Positions 7,156 to 15,240 of a stretch of 20,896 bases of DNA are shown one piece after another. Position 1 is the first letter of the stretch. Each line of letters starts with the position of its first letter. Source of the stretch: an uncultured Erysipelotrichaceae bacterium (GTDB taxonomy: Bacteria; Bacillota_I; Bacilli_A; Erysipelotrichales; Erysipelotrichaceae); contig CACZTC010000166.1 of assembly GCA_902784015.1 (NCBI GenBank), forward strand, positions 1 through 20,896, written 5' to 3'. The notes under the pieces were generated by a model, which was given only the letters and a program-made list of their open reading frames with translations, did no database searches and was not told the DNA's origin. The translations under genes were made by a program, and so were the position numbers.

Positions 7156-8062
7156 TTTCTTCCTTAACTATATATAATGGTCTACGCTTAGTTTCTAAAT
7201 ATGTTTTTGAAATATATTCACCAATTATGCCAATACATAATAATTGAATACCGCTAGTAAAAAGAAGAATACAAACTAAGCTAGCCCAACCTGTTGTTGG
7301 ATCACCATATATTAATTTTCTTACTACCACAAAAATGACACCTAAAAAAGCCAATACGAACATAAGCATTCCTAAATAAGAAGCTATTACTAAAGGACTA
7401 GATGTAAAACCAACTATTCCATCGATACCATAGCGCAGTAAAGATAAGAAGTTCCATTTTGTTTTACCTTTAATTCTTTGAACATTTTCATATTCTAGCC
7501 AATATGTCTCATAGCCCACAAAACTGAAAATGCCTTTTGAAAAACGATTATATTCACTTATCTCAATGACACTATTTACCATTCTTCTGCTCATTAAACG
7601 GAAATCTCTAGCACCACTTTCTATTTTATAAGTACTCATAGAATTTATTAATTTATAAAAAAGCTTTGCGCAAGCACTACGTATAATTCCTTCACCTTTT
7701 CGATTAATCCTACGCGCAGCGACACAATCAATATTTCTTTCTTTTATTATTTCCAACATTTGGATTAATAATGAAGGTGGATCCTGCATATCTGCATCCA
7801 TCACACAAACATAATCTCCTTTAGCTCTTTCTAAGCCTGCATATAAAGCTGCCTCTTTGCCGAAGTTTCTAGTGAAAGAGATATATTTAAAATTATGATT
7901 ATTCTTAATTATCTTTAAAGTATTATCTGTAGAACCATCATCCACAAAAATATATTCAAAAGTATAGCCATCTAATTCTTTAGTGACTTTTTTTAATTCT
8001 TCGATAAACAAAGGAAGAGCTTCTTCTTCATCTTTGCATGGTACAACAATACTTACTAACAT
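7130..8062 (-). CDS. Family 2 glycosyltransferase, DPM1/GtrB type
   Basis: A 310-residue membrane enzyme expected to transfer a sugar from a nucleotide sugar to a polyprenyl phosphate on the inner face. The GT-A fold is clear: VSIVVPCKDEEE at residues 3-14, VDDGSTDNT at 40-48, the metal-binding DAD at 89-91 in VMDADMQDPP, and GARDFRLMSRR at 150-160. Two membrane segments close the protein (about 224-248 and 259-283), followed by KTYLETKRRPLYIV, the standard ending of the GtrB/YkcC/DPM1-like group. The sugar cannot be told from the sequence. The ribosome binding site is weak (AAGAAA). It is the first gene of the leftward operon that holds the XRE/RCC1 membrane protein, so the products may meet at the envelope, but no GtrA-like flippase or third-partner transferase is seen. 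Confidence 0.92.
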   Translation of the reverse strand: MLVSIVVPCKDEEEALPLFIEELKKVTKELDGYTFEYIFVDDGSTDNTLKIIKNNHNFKYISFTRNFGKEAALYAGLERAKGDYVCVMDADMQDPPSLLIQMLEIIKERNIDCVAARRINRKGEGIIRSACAKLFYKLINSMSTYKIESGARDFRLMSRRMVNSVIEISEYNRFSKGIFSFVGYETYWLEYENVQRIKGKTKWNFLSLLRYGIDGIVGFTSSPLVIASYLGMLMFVLAFLGVIFVVVRKLIYGDPTTGWASLVCILLFTSGIQLLCIGIIGEYISKTYLETKRRPLYIVKEENGQEKGSS

Positions 8063-8093
8063 ATAATTTCTTAATCAATAATTGATATATTTC

Positions 8094-8103
8094 ATTATAT
8101 AAT
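8094..8103. promoter_or_regulatory. Palindromic -10 region between divergent genes
   Basis: ATTATATAAT reads TATAAT on both strands, between the leftward glycosyltransferase gene (start 8062) and the rightward repeat-protein gene (start 8128). Distances to the genes fit both directions. No acceptable -35 box sits at 16-18 bases on either side, so support is limited in AT-rich DNA. Confidence 0.35.
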
Positions 8104-8127
8104 AATCTCAATGGAGGGAATGTGAAT

Positions 8128-8454
8128 ATGTCAGAAAATAATAATCTTAAAGATGAATTACTTGGTGAAGATGGTAAATTAGGCCAAGAAGACGTAACAC
8201 GTTTAGAAGCTGATGCTAAACAAGAAGCTACAGATTTATTAGGAAAAGCCAAAGATACTGTATTAGGCGAAGATGGGAAATTCGACGCTGAAGATGTTAA
8301 AAGACTTGGTGGTGACCTAAAAGAAGGTGCTGAAGGCTTATTAGATAAAGCTAAAGACACTGTTCTAGGTAATGATGGTAAATTTGATGCTGAAGATGTC
8401 AAGAGACTTGGCGAAGGTTTAGTAGACAAAGCTAAAGGTTTATTTAAGAAATAA
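8128..8454 (+). CDS. Small charged repeat protein with EF-hand-like loops
   Basis: A 108-residue hydrophilic protein made of three tandem units of about 34 residues. The core of each unit is GEDGKLGQEDV, GEDGKFDAEDV or GNDGKFDAEDV followed by a charged helix such as KRLGGDLKEGAEGLLDKAKDT. DGKFDAED looks like the second half of a dockerin or EF-hand calcium loop, but the first ligands (positions 1 and 3) are Val and Gly rather than Asp, so calcium binding is doubtful. There is no signal peptide. The helices are Lys/Glu-rich and could be an amphipathic or LEA/CsbD-like stress type of helix; no family is firmly recognised. The start at ATG 8128 is chosen because GGAGGG (8113-8118) is nine bases upstream; the GTG at 8122 would be only three bases away. 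A strong terminator follows, so it is probably monocistronic. Confidence 0.8.
   Translation: MSENNNLKDELLGEDGKLGQEDVTRLEADAKQEATDLLGKAKDTVLGEDGKFDAEDVKRLGGDLKEGAEGLLDKAKDTVLGNDGKFDAEDVKRLGEGLVDKAKGLFKK
8236..8439 (+). repeat. Two 102-bp tandem coding repeats in the small repeat protein
   Basis: Units 8236-8337 and 8338-8439 encode near-identical 34-residue segments (LL-x-KAKDTVLG-x-DGKFDAEDVKRLG). A more diverged unit precedes them (about 8146-8235). The high identity suggests recent internal duplication, and copy number may vary between strains. Confidence 0.75.
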
Positions 8455-8484
8455 ATAATTCTATTTCTAAAGATAAACTAATCC

Positions 8485-8505
8485 GGGGGTACTTCCCCCT
8501 TTTTT
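8485..8505 (+). terminator. Rho-independent terminator after the repeat-protein gene
   Basis: GGGGG (8485-8489) and CCCCC (8495-8499) form a GC stem around TACTT, followed by six T. Only this element in the window has so GC-rich a stem, and it separates the repeat-protein gene from the ABC exporter operon. Confidence 0.85.
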
Positions 8506-8518
8506 CTTGGACATGCTG

Positions 8519-8547
8519 TGATACAATATCATTTACTTTATAAGGAG
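8519..8547 (+). promoter_or_regulatory. Extended -10 promoter and start-deciding RBS of the ABC exporter operon
   Basis: TGATACAAT (8519-8527) is an extended -10 element without a clear -35 box. AAGGAG (8542-8547) lies six bases before GTG 8554, which decides that start over the upstream GTG at 8518; the latter lies inside the promoter itself. Confidence 0.5.
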
Positions 8548-8553
8548 ATTAAT

Positions 8554-10722
8554 GTGCGTAAAGCTTTAAAATATCTTAAACCTTATTGGCTATCAGTACT
8601 CGCTATTATTGCGCTTGTGTTTGCCCAAGTTCAATTAGAATTATCTTTACCTGATTATATGTCTAAGATAGTCACTAATGGCATTCAATATAGTGGCATT
8701 AGCGAGGCTGTACCTCAAGCTATTAGAGAAGAAACATTAGAAAAGATGTTTTTATTCATGGATGAAAAAGATATTAGTATTGTGAAAGATAATTATGAAT
8801 TTATTGATAAAGGCTCAACTACTTATATCAATACTTATCCTAGTCTAAAAAATGAAAATATATATATTAAAAAAGATAATAATGATGGAAATTTAGAAGA
8901 TATATTAGAAAAACCTTTTTTAATTGTTTCAATGATTGAAAGTGGACAAGCTCCTATTAGCTCTGAAGATATATATACTTCTATTTCTTCTAATCCAGAT
9001 TTAAAGGATAATATCATTTCTCAGTTTGATGAAACAATGAGTAATTATACTGAAGATAATCTTAAATCTGCTCAATTAATAATGTTGAAAAATGAATATC
9101 AAGCTTTGGGTATGGATATAGAGAAGCTTCAAAATAAATATATTACTCACGAAGGCTTAATCATGTTAGCGATTGCGCTATTTGGTACAATTTGCGCAAT
9201 CGCATCATCATATTTATCTAGTAAAACAGCCACACAAGCTAGTAGAAATATGCGTAATGATTTATTTGAAAAAGTTGAATCATTTTCAAGTGAAGAATTC
9301 TCACATTTCTCTACTGCTTCTTTAATAACTCGCACTACCAATGATATTCAACAAGTTCAGAATTTAATTAATATGTTGTTAAGAATAGTTTTATTCGCGC
9401 CTATGATGGGCTTAACTTCATTATTTAAAGTATTACGTTATTCTGAATTATCATTTATTCTTGGTTGGGCTGTAGCCATCTTAATTACTTTTATGGCCAT
9501 TCTATTTTTAATAGCTTCCCCACGCTTTAAAATAATTCAAAAACTAGTTGATAAATTAAATTTAGTTTCACGTGAACAATTATCAGGCATGTTAGTAATT
9601 CGGGCTTTTAATAATCAGAAAGCTGAAGAAAAAAGATTTGATGAAGTTAATACTGATATCACAAAATTAAATACTTTCTTAAATAGATTGATGAATCTAT
9701 TAGGTCCTATCATGACTTTTATAATGAGTGGTGTTTCTGTATTAATCATTTGGTTTGGTGCTAAAGCAATTGATTTAGGTAGTATGCAAATAGGAGATAT
9801 GATGGCCTTTATCCAATATGCTACTCATGTCTTAATGTCTTTCATGATTGTAGCAATGATATTTATTATCATTCCAAGATCAAGTGTTAGTGCTGCCCGT
9901 ATTTTTGAAGTATTAGAAACTGATCCTTCTATTGTTGATGCTACTAATCCTATTTCTTTACCACAAGATAATTCGGTTATATCTTATAAGAATGTTTCTT
10001 TCAAATATCCTGGAGCTGAAATGAATGTTTTAGAAGATATTAATTTTAGTGCTAATCCTGGAGAGACCGTAGCTTTTATTGGCTCAACTGGCTCTGGTAA
10101 ATCAACACTTATTAACCTTCTTCCTCGCTTCTTTGATGTTAGTGAAGGATCTATTACTTTTGGTGAGGTTGATATTAAAGATGTTTCGCAACATGAATTA
10201 AGAAATAGAATTGGTTATATTCCGCAAAAAGGTACCTTATTTTCTGGAACCATTGAATCTAATCTAAAATATGCAGATGAAAATGCGAGCCCTGAAGCAA
10301 TCCAAGAAGCTTTAGAAGTTTCGCAAGCTAAAGAATTCGTTGATAAGATGCCTGAAGGAATACATGAACCTATTAGCGAGGGCGGCACAAATGTTTCAGG
10401 TGGCCAAAAACAACGCCTCTCAATCGCCCGCGCTTTAACTAAAAAAGCTGATATTTATATATTTGATGATACTTTTAGTGCCTTAGATTATAAGACTGAT
10501 GCTAAATTAAGAGAAGCTTTAAATGTGATGATAGCTAAAACCAAAGCTACTGTCTTTATCGTAGCTCAGCGTATTAGCACTATCATGAAAGCAGATAAGA
10601 TTATTGTCTTAGATAAAGGAAGAATCGTTGGTATTGGTAAGCATGAAGAATTATTAAAGAATTGCGAAGTTTATAAAGAAATAGCTTTATCACAACTTAG
10701 CGAGGAGGAACTAGCGGTATGA
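8554..10722 (+). CDS. ABC exporter half-transporter, degenerate-site subunit
   Basis: Starting at the GTG at 8554 the protein has 722 residues. It is the first half of a heterodimeric type IV ABC exporter that would pump drugs, peptides or lipids outward. TM1 (about residues 12-33) is followed by a large external domain of roughly 155 residues before TM2 (about 200-222); the remaining four membrane segments and the nucleotide-binding domain follow. Walker A is GSTGSGKS (about 510-517) and the signature NVSGGQ is canonical (about 613-618). Walker B ends FDD, with Asp639 in place of the catalytic Glu, and the switch His is Gln672 (VAQRIST). These two changes are the known hallmarks of the degenerate subunit in BmrC/TM287-like heterodimers. 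It overlaps the partner gene by four bases (ATGA), so both are made together. Substrate is unknown. Confidence 0.93.
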   Translation: MRKALKYLKPYWLSVLAIIALVFAQVQLELSLPDYMSKIVTNGIQYSGISEAVPQAIREETLEKMFLFMDEKDISIVKDNYEFIDKGSTTYINTYPSLKNENIYIKKDNNDGNLEDILEKPFLIVSMIESGQAPISSEDIYTSISSNPDLKDNIISQFDETMSNYTEDNLKSAQLIMLKNEYQALGMDIEKLQNKYITHEGLIMLAIALFGTICAIASSYLSSKTATQASRNMRNDLFEKVESFSSEEFSHFSTASLITRTTNDIQQVQNLINMLLRIVLFAPMMGLTSLFKVLRYSELSFILGWAVAILITFMAILFLIASPRFKIIQKLVDKLNLVSREQLSGMLVIRAFNNQKAEEKRFDEVNTDITKLNTFLNRLMNLLGPIMTFIMSGVSVLIIWFGAKAIDLGSMQIGDMMAFIQYATHVLMSFMIVAMIFIIIPRSSVSAARIFEVLETDPSIVDATNPISLPQDNSVISYKNVSFKYPGAEMNVLEDINFSANPGETVAFIGSTGSGKSTLINLLPRFFDVSEGSITFGEVDIKDVSQHELRNRIGYIPQKGTLFSGTIESNLKYADENASPEAIQEALEVSQAKEFVDKMPEGIHEPISEGGTNVSGGQKQRLSIARALTKKADIYIFDDTFSALDYKTDAKLREALNVMIAKTKATVFIVAQRISTIMKADKIIVLDKGRIVGIGKHEELLKNCEVYKEIALSQLSEEELAV

Positions 10723-12575
10723 GCGAAAGAAGAAATCGTCCTATCGGTGGTGGTCATCGCCAAGGTATGGTGGCAGGTGAAAAAGCCAAAAACTTTAAAG
10801 GCACCATCATTAAACTAATCAAATATATGAGACCTTATCGTCTTCAATTAATCTTTGTTTTAATCTTAGCTATTATTTCAACTATCTTTAATATTGTAGC
10901 TCCAAAAATATTAGGTAATGCCACAACCACTCTTGCGGAAGGACTAGTCGCTAAATATTCTCAAACTGGGGGTATCGACTTTATAAAAATTAAGAATATC
11001 CTTTTAACTTTAATTGTGATTTATATCATCTCCGCTTCCTTCAATTATTTCCAAAGCTTCTTAATGACTGGCATCACACAAAAAGTTACATATAATTTGC
11101 GTAAAGAAATCAGCGAAAAGATTAATCGCTTACCTTTAAAATATTTTGATAAACAAACTCATGGTGAAGTATTATCACGAATTACTAATGATGTTGATAC
11201 AGTTTCCCAATCCCTAAGCCAATCCATCCAACAAATCTTTACTAGTATTATTACGATTGTTGGTGTGTTATATATGATGATCTCAATCTCTTGGCAATTA
11301 ACTTTAATGGCCTTGGTTGTTGTACCTATTTCTGGTATCTTAGCTGCCCTCATCGTAAAAAACTCACAGAAATATTTCAAGGCTCAACAAGATACTTTAG
11401 GTAATGTGAATGGTCATATCGAAGAAATGTATGGTGGCCATATTGTTATGAAAGCTTTTAATGGCGAAGAGAAATCTATTAAAGAATTTAAAAATCTAAA
11501 TGTAAAATTATATGATGCTTCTTGGAAGGCACAATTCTTCTCCGGAATGATGATGCCTTTAACTAGCTTTGTGGGAAATGTTGGTTATGTGGGTGTCTGT
11601 GTGCTTGGCGGATATTTAGTTATCCATAAAGGATTAGCTATTGGTGATATTCAAGCTTTTATCCAATATGTAAGAAGCTTTAATCAACCTATTACCCAAA
11701 CTGCCCAAATCATGAATATACTTCAATCAACTGCAGCTGCAGCTGAAAGAGTATTTGAATTCTTAGAAGAAGATGATGAATTAGCTGATACTACTACCCC
11801 TATTTCTATTAGAAATGAAGATAATAGTTTAAATATTAAAGGTAATGTTAAATTTGATCATGTTGTTTTCGGTTATAATCCTGAAGATATTATTATTCAT
11901 GACTTTAGTGCTGATATAAAAGCAGGTAGTCAAGTTGCCATAGTTGGACCAACTGGCGCAGGTAAAACTACTATCGTTAAATTATTAATGCGCTTTTATG
12001 AATTGAATAGTGGCGCTATCTATATTGATGGTATTAAAACAACTGATCTTACTAAACATGATTTAAGAGATTGTTTTGGAATGGTTCTACAAGATGCTTG
12101 GCTTAGAAGCGGCACAATTATGGATAATATCCGTTATGGTAATACTGAGGCGACTGATGAAGAAGTAATTAAGGCAGCTGATGAGGCTTATGTCGATCAT
12201 TTTATTAGAACTTTAGAAGATGGCTATAATACGGAAATAAACGAAGAATCCACAAATATCTCACAAGGTCAAAAACAATTATTAACTATCGCTAGAGCTT
12301 TCTTAAGTGATCCAAAAGTATTGATTCTAGATGAAGCGACATCATCTGTTGATACTAGAACAGAAATATTAATTCAAAAAGGTATGGAAAACTTAATGAA
12401 AGGAAGAACTAGTTTTGTGATTGCCCATCGCCTATCTACTATAAAAAATGCTGATATGATTCTTGTGATGAATCATGGTGATATTGTCGAAGTTGGTACT
12501 CATACAGAATTATTAAAAAAGAATGGCTTTTATGCCACTCTATATAATTCACAATTCGATGAAGCTCTCATTTAA
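10719..12575 (+). CDS. ABC exporter half-transporter, catalytic subunit
   Basis: A 618-residue second half of the heterodimeric exporter. After a basic N-terminus (about 28 residues) come six membrane segments from about 42 to 305, then the nucleotide-binding domain. Walker A is GPTGAGKT (410-417), Walker B LILDEA carries the catalytic Glu539 and the switch is the normal His570 (IAHRLST). Its signature is ISQGQ (514-518), where the usual SGG is SQG. This is exactly the mirror of its partner: the full ATP site would form from this Walker B/His and the partner's intact signature, the other site being degenerate. GAGGAGG precedes the ATG. The last 27 bases overlap, tail to tail, the gene for the M50 peptidase on the other strand. 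Confidence 0.94.
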   Translation: MSERRNRPIGGGHRQGMVAGEKAKNFKGTIIKLIKYMRPYRLQLIFVLILAIISTIFNIVAPKILGNATTTLAEGLVAKYSQTGGIDFIKIKNILLTLIVIYIISASFNYFQSFLMTGITQKVTYNLRKEISEKINRLPLKYFDKQTHGEVLSRITNDVDTVSQSLSQSIQQIFTSIITIVGVLYMMISISWQLTLMALVVVPISGILAALIVKNSQKYFKAQQDTLGNVNGHIEEMYGGHIVMKAFNGEEKSIKEFKNLNVKLYDASWKAQFFSGMMMPLTSFVGNVGYVGVCVLGGYLVIHKGLAIGDIQAFIQYVRSFNQPITQTAQIMNILQSTAAAAERVFEFLEEDDELADTTTPISIRNEDNSLNIKGNVKFDHVVFGYNPEDIIIHDFSADIKAGSQVAIVGPTGAGKTTIVKLLMRFYELNSGAIYIDGIKTTDLTKHDLRDCFGMVLQDAWLRSGTIMDNIRYGNTEATDEEVIKAADEAYVDHFIRTLEDGYNTEINEESTNISQGQKQLLTIARAFLSDPKVLILDEATSSVDTRTEILIQKGMENLMKGRTSFVIAHRLSTIKNADMILVMNHGDIVEVGTHTELLKKNGFYATLYNSQFDEALI

Positions 12576-13679
12576 ATTAATATTCTTAATATATTCAATT
12601 AATTCTTTTTCCGAATTAATATCCCCTTCATCATTATGTTTAGAACTAATAACATCAAATCTTTTTAATAATTCTTCTGCTTCTTTTTCGTTATTCTCAT
12701 ATAATCTAGCTATTGCATATCTACTTCTTATTACTCTTGGATAATTCTGCATCGCCCTAATAAAAGTTTGTATATCTTTTTGGTAATAATCTTCAATATT
12801 AGCTTCTTTACCTTTTTCTATTACTTCAATCGTACATCTATCTAAAGTTAATAATTTCTTATATATCGAAACTAAAGATGGCTTATCAATTATTTGCGCT
12901 ATTAATTCTTTAGCTTTAGTAAAATCCATTGCGTCCATCGCTCTACTTTCAAGCATCCACTGATGTGTTGCAACTACACCATTATCATCATTTATATCAA
13001 CCCCATCAAACCATTCATCAGGAAGATCTTTCATTCTGATACCAGAAGAAGTATAAGTAATACTATTTAATTGAACCCAAACACTTCTTCTAGCTTCCTT
13101 ACTTTTCGTCATCTCTTTCACATTCCAACCATCAGTTGCCATGCAACTAATTCTTATTGGTAACCAGTTGAGTATTGTGCTAGCTAAACCAATCACAAAA
13201 AAGACATATAGAAATATTGGTTTAGATGGCATTATTAAATAAATAATTAAACTAATAATTCCTGTAATCAAATTATTTAAACCACCACCAAGATGATATA
13301 GCTTATATGGATAATCCCAATCTTTTGTGTCAGGAGCTTCCATTAAACATTGTCCTCCTGTTCCTGTAATATTTAATCTACCAAATTCATATTTATCATT
13401 TTTCTTTTGGAGAATTAATGAACCAATTCTAAAAGAATTAAATTTATATCCTGTTAATAAACCAAAAATAAGATGACCTAATTCATGCACAAAAATATGA
13501 ATTATATAACTGATGACTATATATACTAAAATCAATATAAATAAATCTATATAAGCTTCTGATGTATTTATCTCATCAAAAAGATAATCTAAAGGTAGAT
13601 AGATAGCTAATACTGATAAAGCATATATTATGCTTACTATTAGATTACTGAAGATACTCTTTTTTTCCATAATAATCAT
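12549..13679 (-). CDS. M50-family (site-2-protease-like) membrane metalloprotease
   Basis: A 376-residue membrane protein. Helices at about 12-32 and 42-63 lead into HELGH (65-69), the zinc-binding HExxH motif with the catalytic Glu66, in HIFVHELGHLIFGLLTGYKF. More membrane segments follow at about 134-150 and 155-172, then ATDGWN (181-186), where Asp183 is the likely third zinc ligand (the family's LDG/PDG motif). Enzymes of this type cut transmembrane segments of substrates. The last 180 residues are soluble and helical (probably TPR-like, e.g. NYPRVIRSRYAIARLYENN), with no PDZ or CBS domain visible. ATG at 13679 is kept, with AAGAG at about nine bases; ATG 13670 is an alternative. The 3' end overlaps the ABC exporter gene by 27 bases on the other strand. 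Substrate is unknown. Confidence 0.82.
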   Translation of the reverse strand: MIIMEKKSIFSNLIVSIIYALSVLAIYLPLDYLFDEINTSEAYIDLFILILVYIVISYIIHIFVHELGHLIFGLLTGYKFNSFRIGSLILQKKNDKYEFGRLNITGTGGQCLMEAPDTKDWDYPYKLYHLGGGLNNLITGIISLIIYLIMPSKPIFLYVFFVIGLASTILNWLPIRISCMATDGWNVKEMTKSKEARRSVWVQLNSITYTSSGIRMKDLPDEWFDGVDINDDNGVVATHQWMLESRAMDAMDFTKAKELIAQIIDKPSLVSIYKKLLTLDRCTIEVIEKGKEANIEDYYQKDIQTFIRAMQNYPRVIRSRYAIARLYENNEKEAEELLKRFDVISSKHNDEGDINSEKELIEYIKNINLNESFIEL

Positions 13680-13767
13680 TATATTTCTCTTATTCTTAAA
13701 GATAAATATATTTGTTAGTATAGGAGTATAAAGAGTAAAAAAATAAAATACATATTAGGAGGCAATA

Positions 13768-15186
13768 ATGGTTTGGACAAAAGAAGAGATTCATTCTATA
13801 GTCGAAAAACAACGTTCTTTTTTTAAAAGTAATATTACCTTAGATGTTGCTTGGCGCATTAAACAATTAGAAAAACTAAGAAATGCTTTAGTAATATTTG
13901 AAGATGATTTAAAAGAAGCACTTTATGAAGATTTAGGAAGATGCGAAACAGAAGCTTATTTTTGTGATATTGGTGATGTCATCTTAGAAGTTAATGAAAT
14001 GATCCATGGCTTAAAAAAATGGGCTAAACCTGAAACACATTTTAGTGGTCTTGTATGCTTTCCAAGTTTTATCACAAAAGTATATAAAATGCCTTATGGT
14101 GTTTCCTTAATCATAAGTCCTTTTAACTTCCCTATCCTTCTATCTTTAGGTGTATTAGCTGCTAGTATAGCTGGCGGTAATACTGCTGTAATCAAAGCCA
14201 GTTCAAAATCTAGCGCTTGTACTGCATGCCTACAAAAATTAATTAAAGCTACTTATCCTGAAGAATATGCGGTAGTGATTGATGGAGGTCATGATGTGGC
14301 CGATTATTGTTTAGAAGAAAGATTTGATAAAATCTTTTATACTGGTTCACCAAAAGTTGGTATTCATGTTATGGAAATGGCAGCCAAACATTTAACACCT
14401 GTCGCGTTGGAGCTTGGCGGGGAAAATGGAAATTGGTGTGTCATAAGAAAAGATGCTGACTTAAAGGATGCTGCCCGTAAAATAGCTTTCTTTAAAATTT
14501 GTAATAGTGGCCAAATATGTATAAATATTAATCAAGTCGCAATAGCTGAAGAAGTAGCTGAAGAATTTATTGAAGAATTAAAAAAGGCTATCATCAAACA
14601 GATTGGTGAAGATCCAATTAATAATCCTGAATATCCTAAACTTATTAGCTCAAAAGCTTATCAAAGTTGTGCTTCAGAAGCTGAAGAATATCGCGAGCGT
14701 ATCATATTAGGAGGAAAAGGTAATCCTGAAACTTTAAAATATGCTCCTACTATTATTTATCCTGTAGATATTAATGAAAATATTGTTAATCATGAATTAT
14801 TCTCACCATTACTACCAATGGTCCCTTATAAAGATAATGAAATAGATAAACTAATGGATATTATCGCTGAAAGAGAACATGGTCTAGCTTTATATTTATT
14901 TACTAAAGATATGGACTGGGCAAAAAGAACTATGTCTAGCCAACAATTTGGTGGAGGTTGTATAAATGAAGTATGTCTTCATTTATTAGTTAAAGAAGCA
15001 CCATTTAATGGTACTGGTCACTCAGGTATGGGAGCCTACCATGGTATATGGGGCTTTAGAGAATTCACTCATCCTACTACTGTTCTAATTGGCTCTAATA
15101 AATTCAATTTATCTTTAAGAGAACATCCTTATTCCGATAAGAAAAATAGTTATAAATATAAACTATTCAAATTCTTTGAGAGATAA
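13768..15186 (+). CDS. Aldehyde dehydrogenase, class-3-like (ALDH superfamily)
   Basis: A 472-residue cytoplasmic NAD(P)-dependent aldehyde dehydrogenase of the class-3/fatty-aldehyde type, inferred from the C-terminus and from SPFNFP (Asn120), the motif that in this group replaces SPWNYP. Catalytic Cys251 is in NSGQICI, the general base Glu215 in ALELGG and the cofactor loop GSPKVG at 193-198 (TGS). Lys143 (VIKASS) holds the adenosine ribose. The motif after ELGG reads ENGN instead of the usual KSP, a change near the cofactor site. The family commonly oxidises medium or long aldehydes to acids. AGGAGG is six bases before the ATG. The gene is followed 54 bases later by an aldo/keto reductase in the same direction, so the pair probably handles aldehydes or ketones together. 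Confidence 0.9.
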   Translation: MVWTKEEIHSIVEKQRSFFKSNITLDVAWRIKQLEKLRNALVIFEDDLKEALYEDLGRCETEAYFCDIGDVILEVNEMIHGLKKWAKPETHFSGLVCFPSFITKVYKMPYGVSLIISPFNFPILLSLGVLAASIAGGNTAVIKASSKSSACTACLQKLIKATYPEEYAVVIDGGHDVADYCLEERFDKIFYTGSPKVGIHVMEMAAKHLTPVALELGGENGNWCVIRKDADLKDAARKIAFFKICNSGQICININQVAIAEEVAEEFIEELKKAIIKQIGEDPINNPEYPKLISSKAYQSCASEAEEYRERIILGGKGNPETLKYAPTIIYPVDINENIVNHELFSPLLPMVPYKDNEIDKLMDIIAEREHGLALYLFTKDMDWAKRTMSSQQFGGGCINEVCLHLLVKEAPFNGTGHSGMGAYHGIWGFREFTHPTTVLIGSNKFNLSLREHPYSDKKNSYKYKLFKFFER

Positions 15187-15240
15187 CTAATACTTGTTAA
15201 AATTAATATAATTAGTTTACCTAATAAGAAGGAGAAGATA

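Noticed and set aside
8028..8429. Leftward 133-residue open frame rich in Ser, Pro and Lys
   Set aside because: It is opposite the repeat protein gene, which has a good ribosome binding site, terminator and repeats; the leftward frame shows only the mirrored repeat.
12523..12744. Rightward 73-residue open frame past the exporter gene
   Set aside because: It overlaps the M50 gene in antisense, has no ribosome binding site and encodes low-complexity Ser/Leu text.
15185..15217. AACTAAT...ATTAGTT pairing between the aldehyde dehydrogenase and aldo/keto reductase genes
   Set aside because: A 7-bp AT-only stem with a 19-base loop is expected by chance here and no T-tract follows, so it is not called a terminator.
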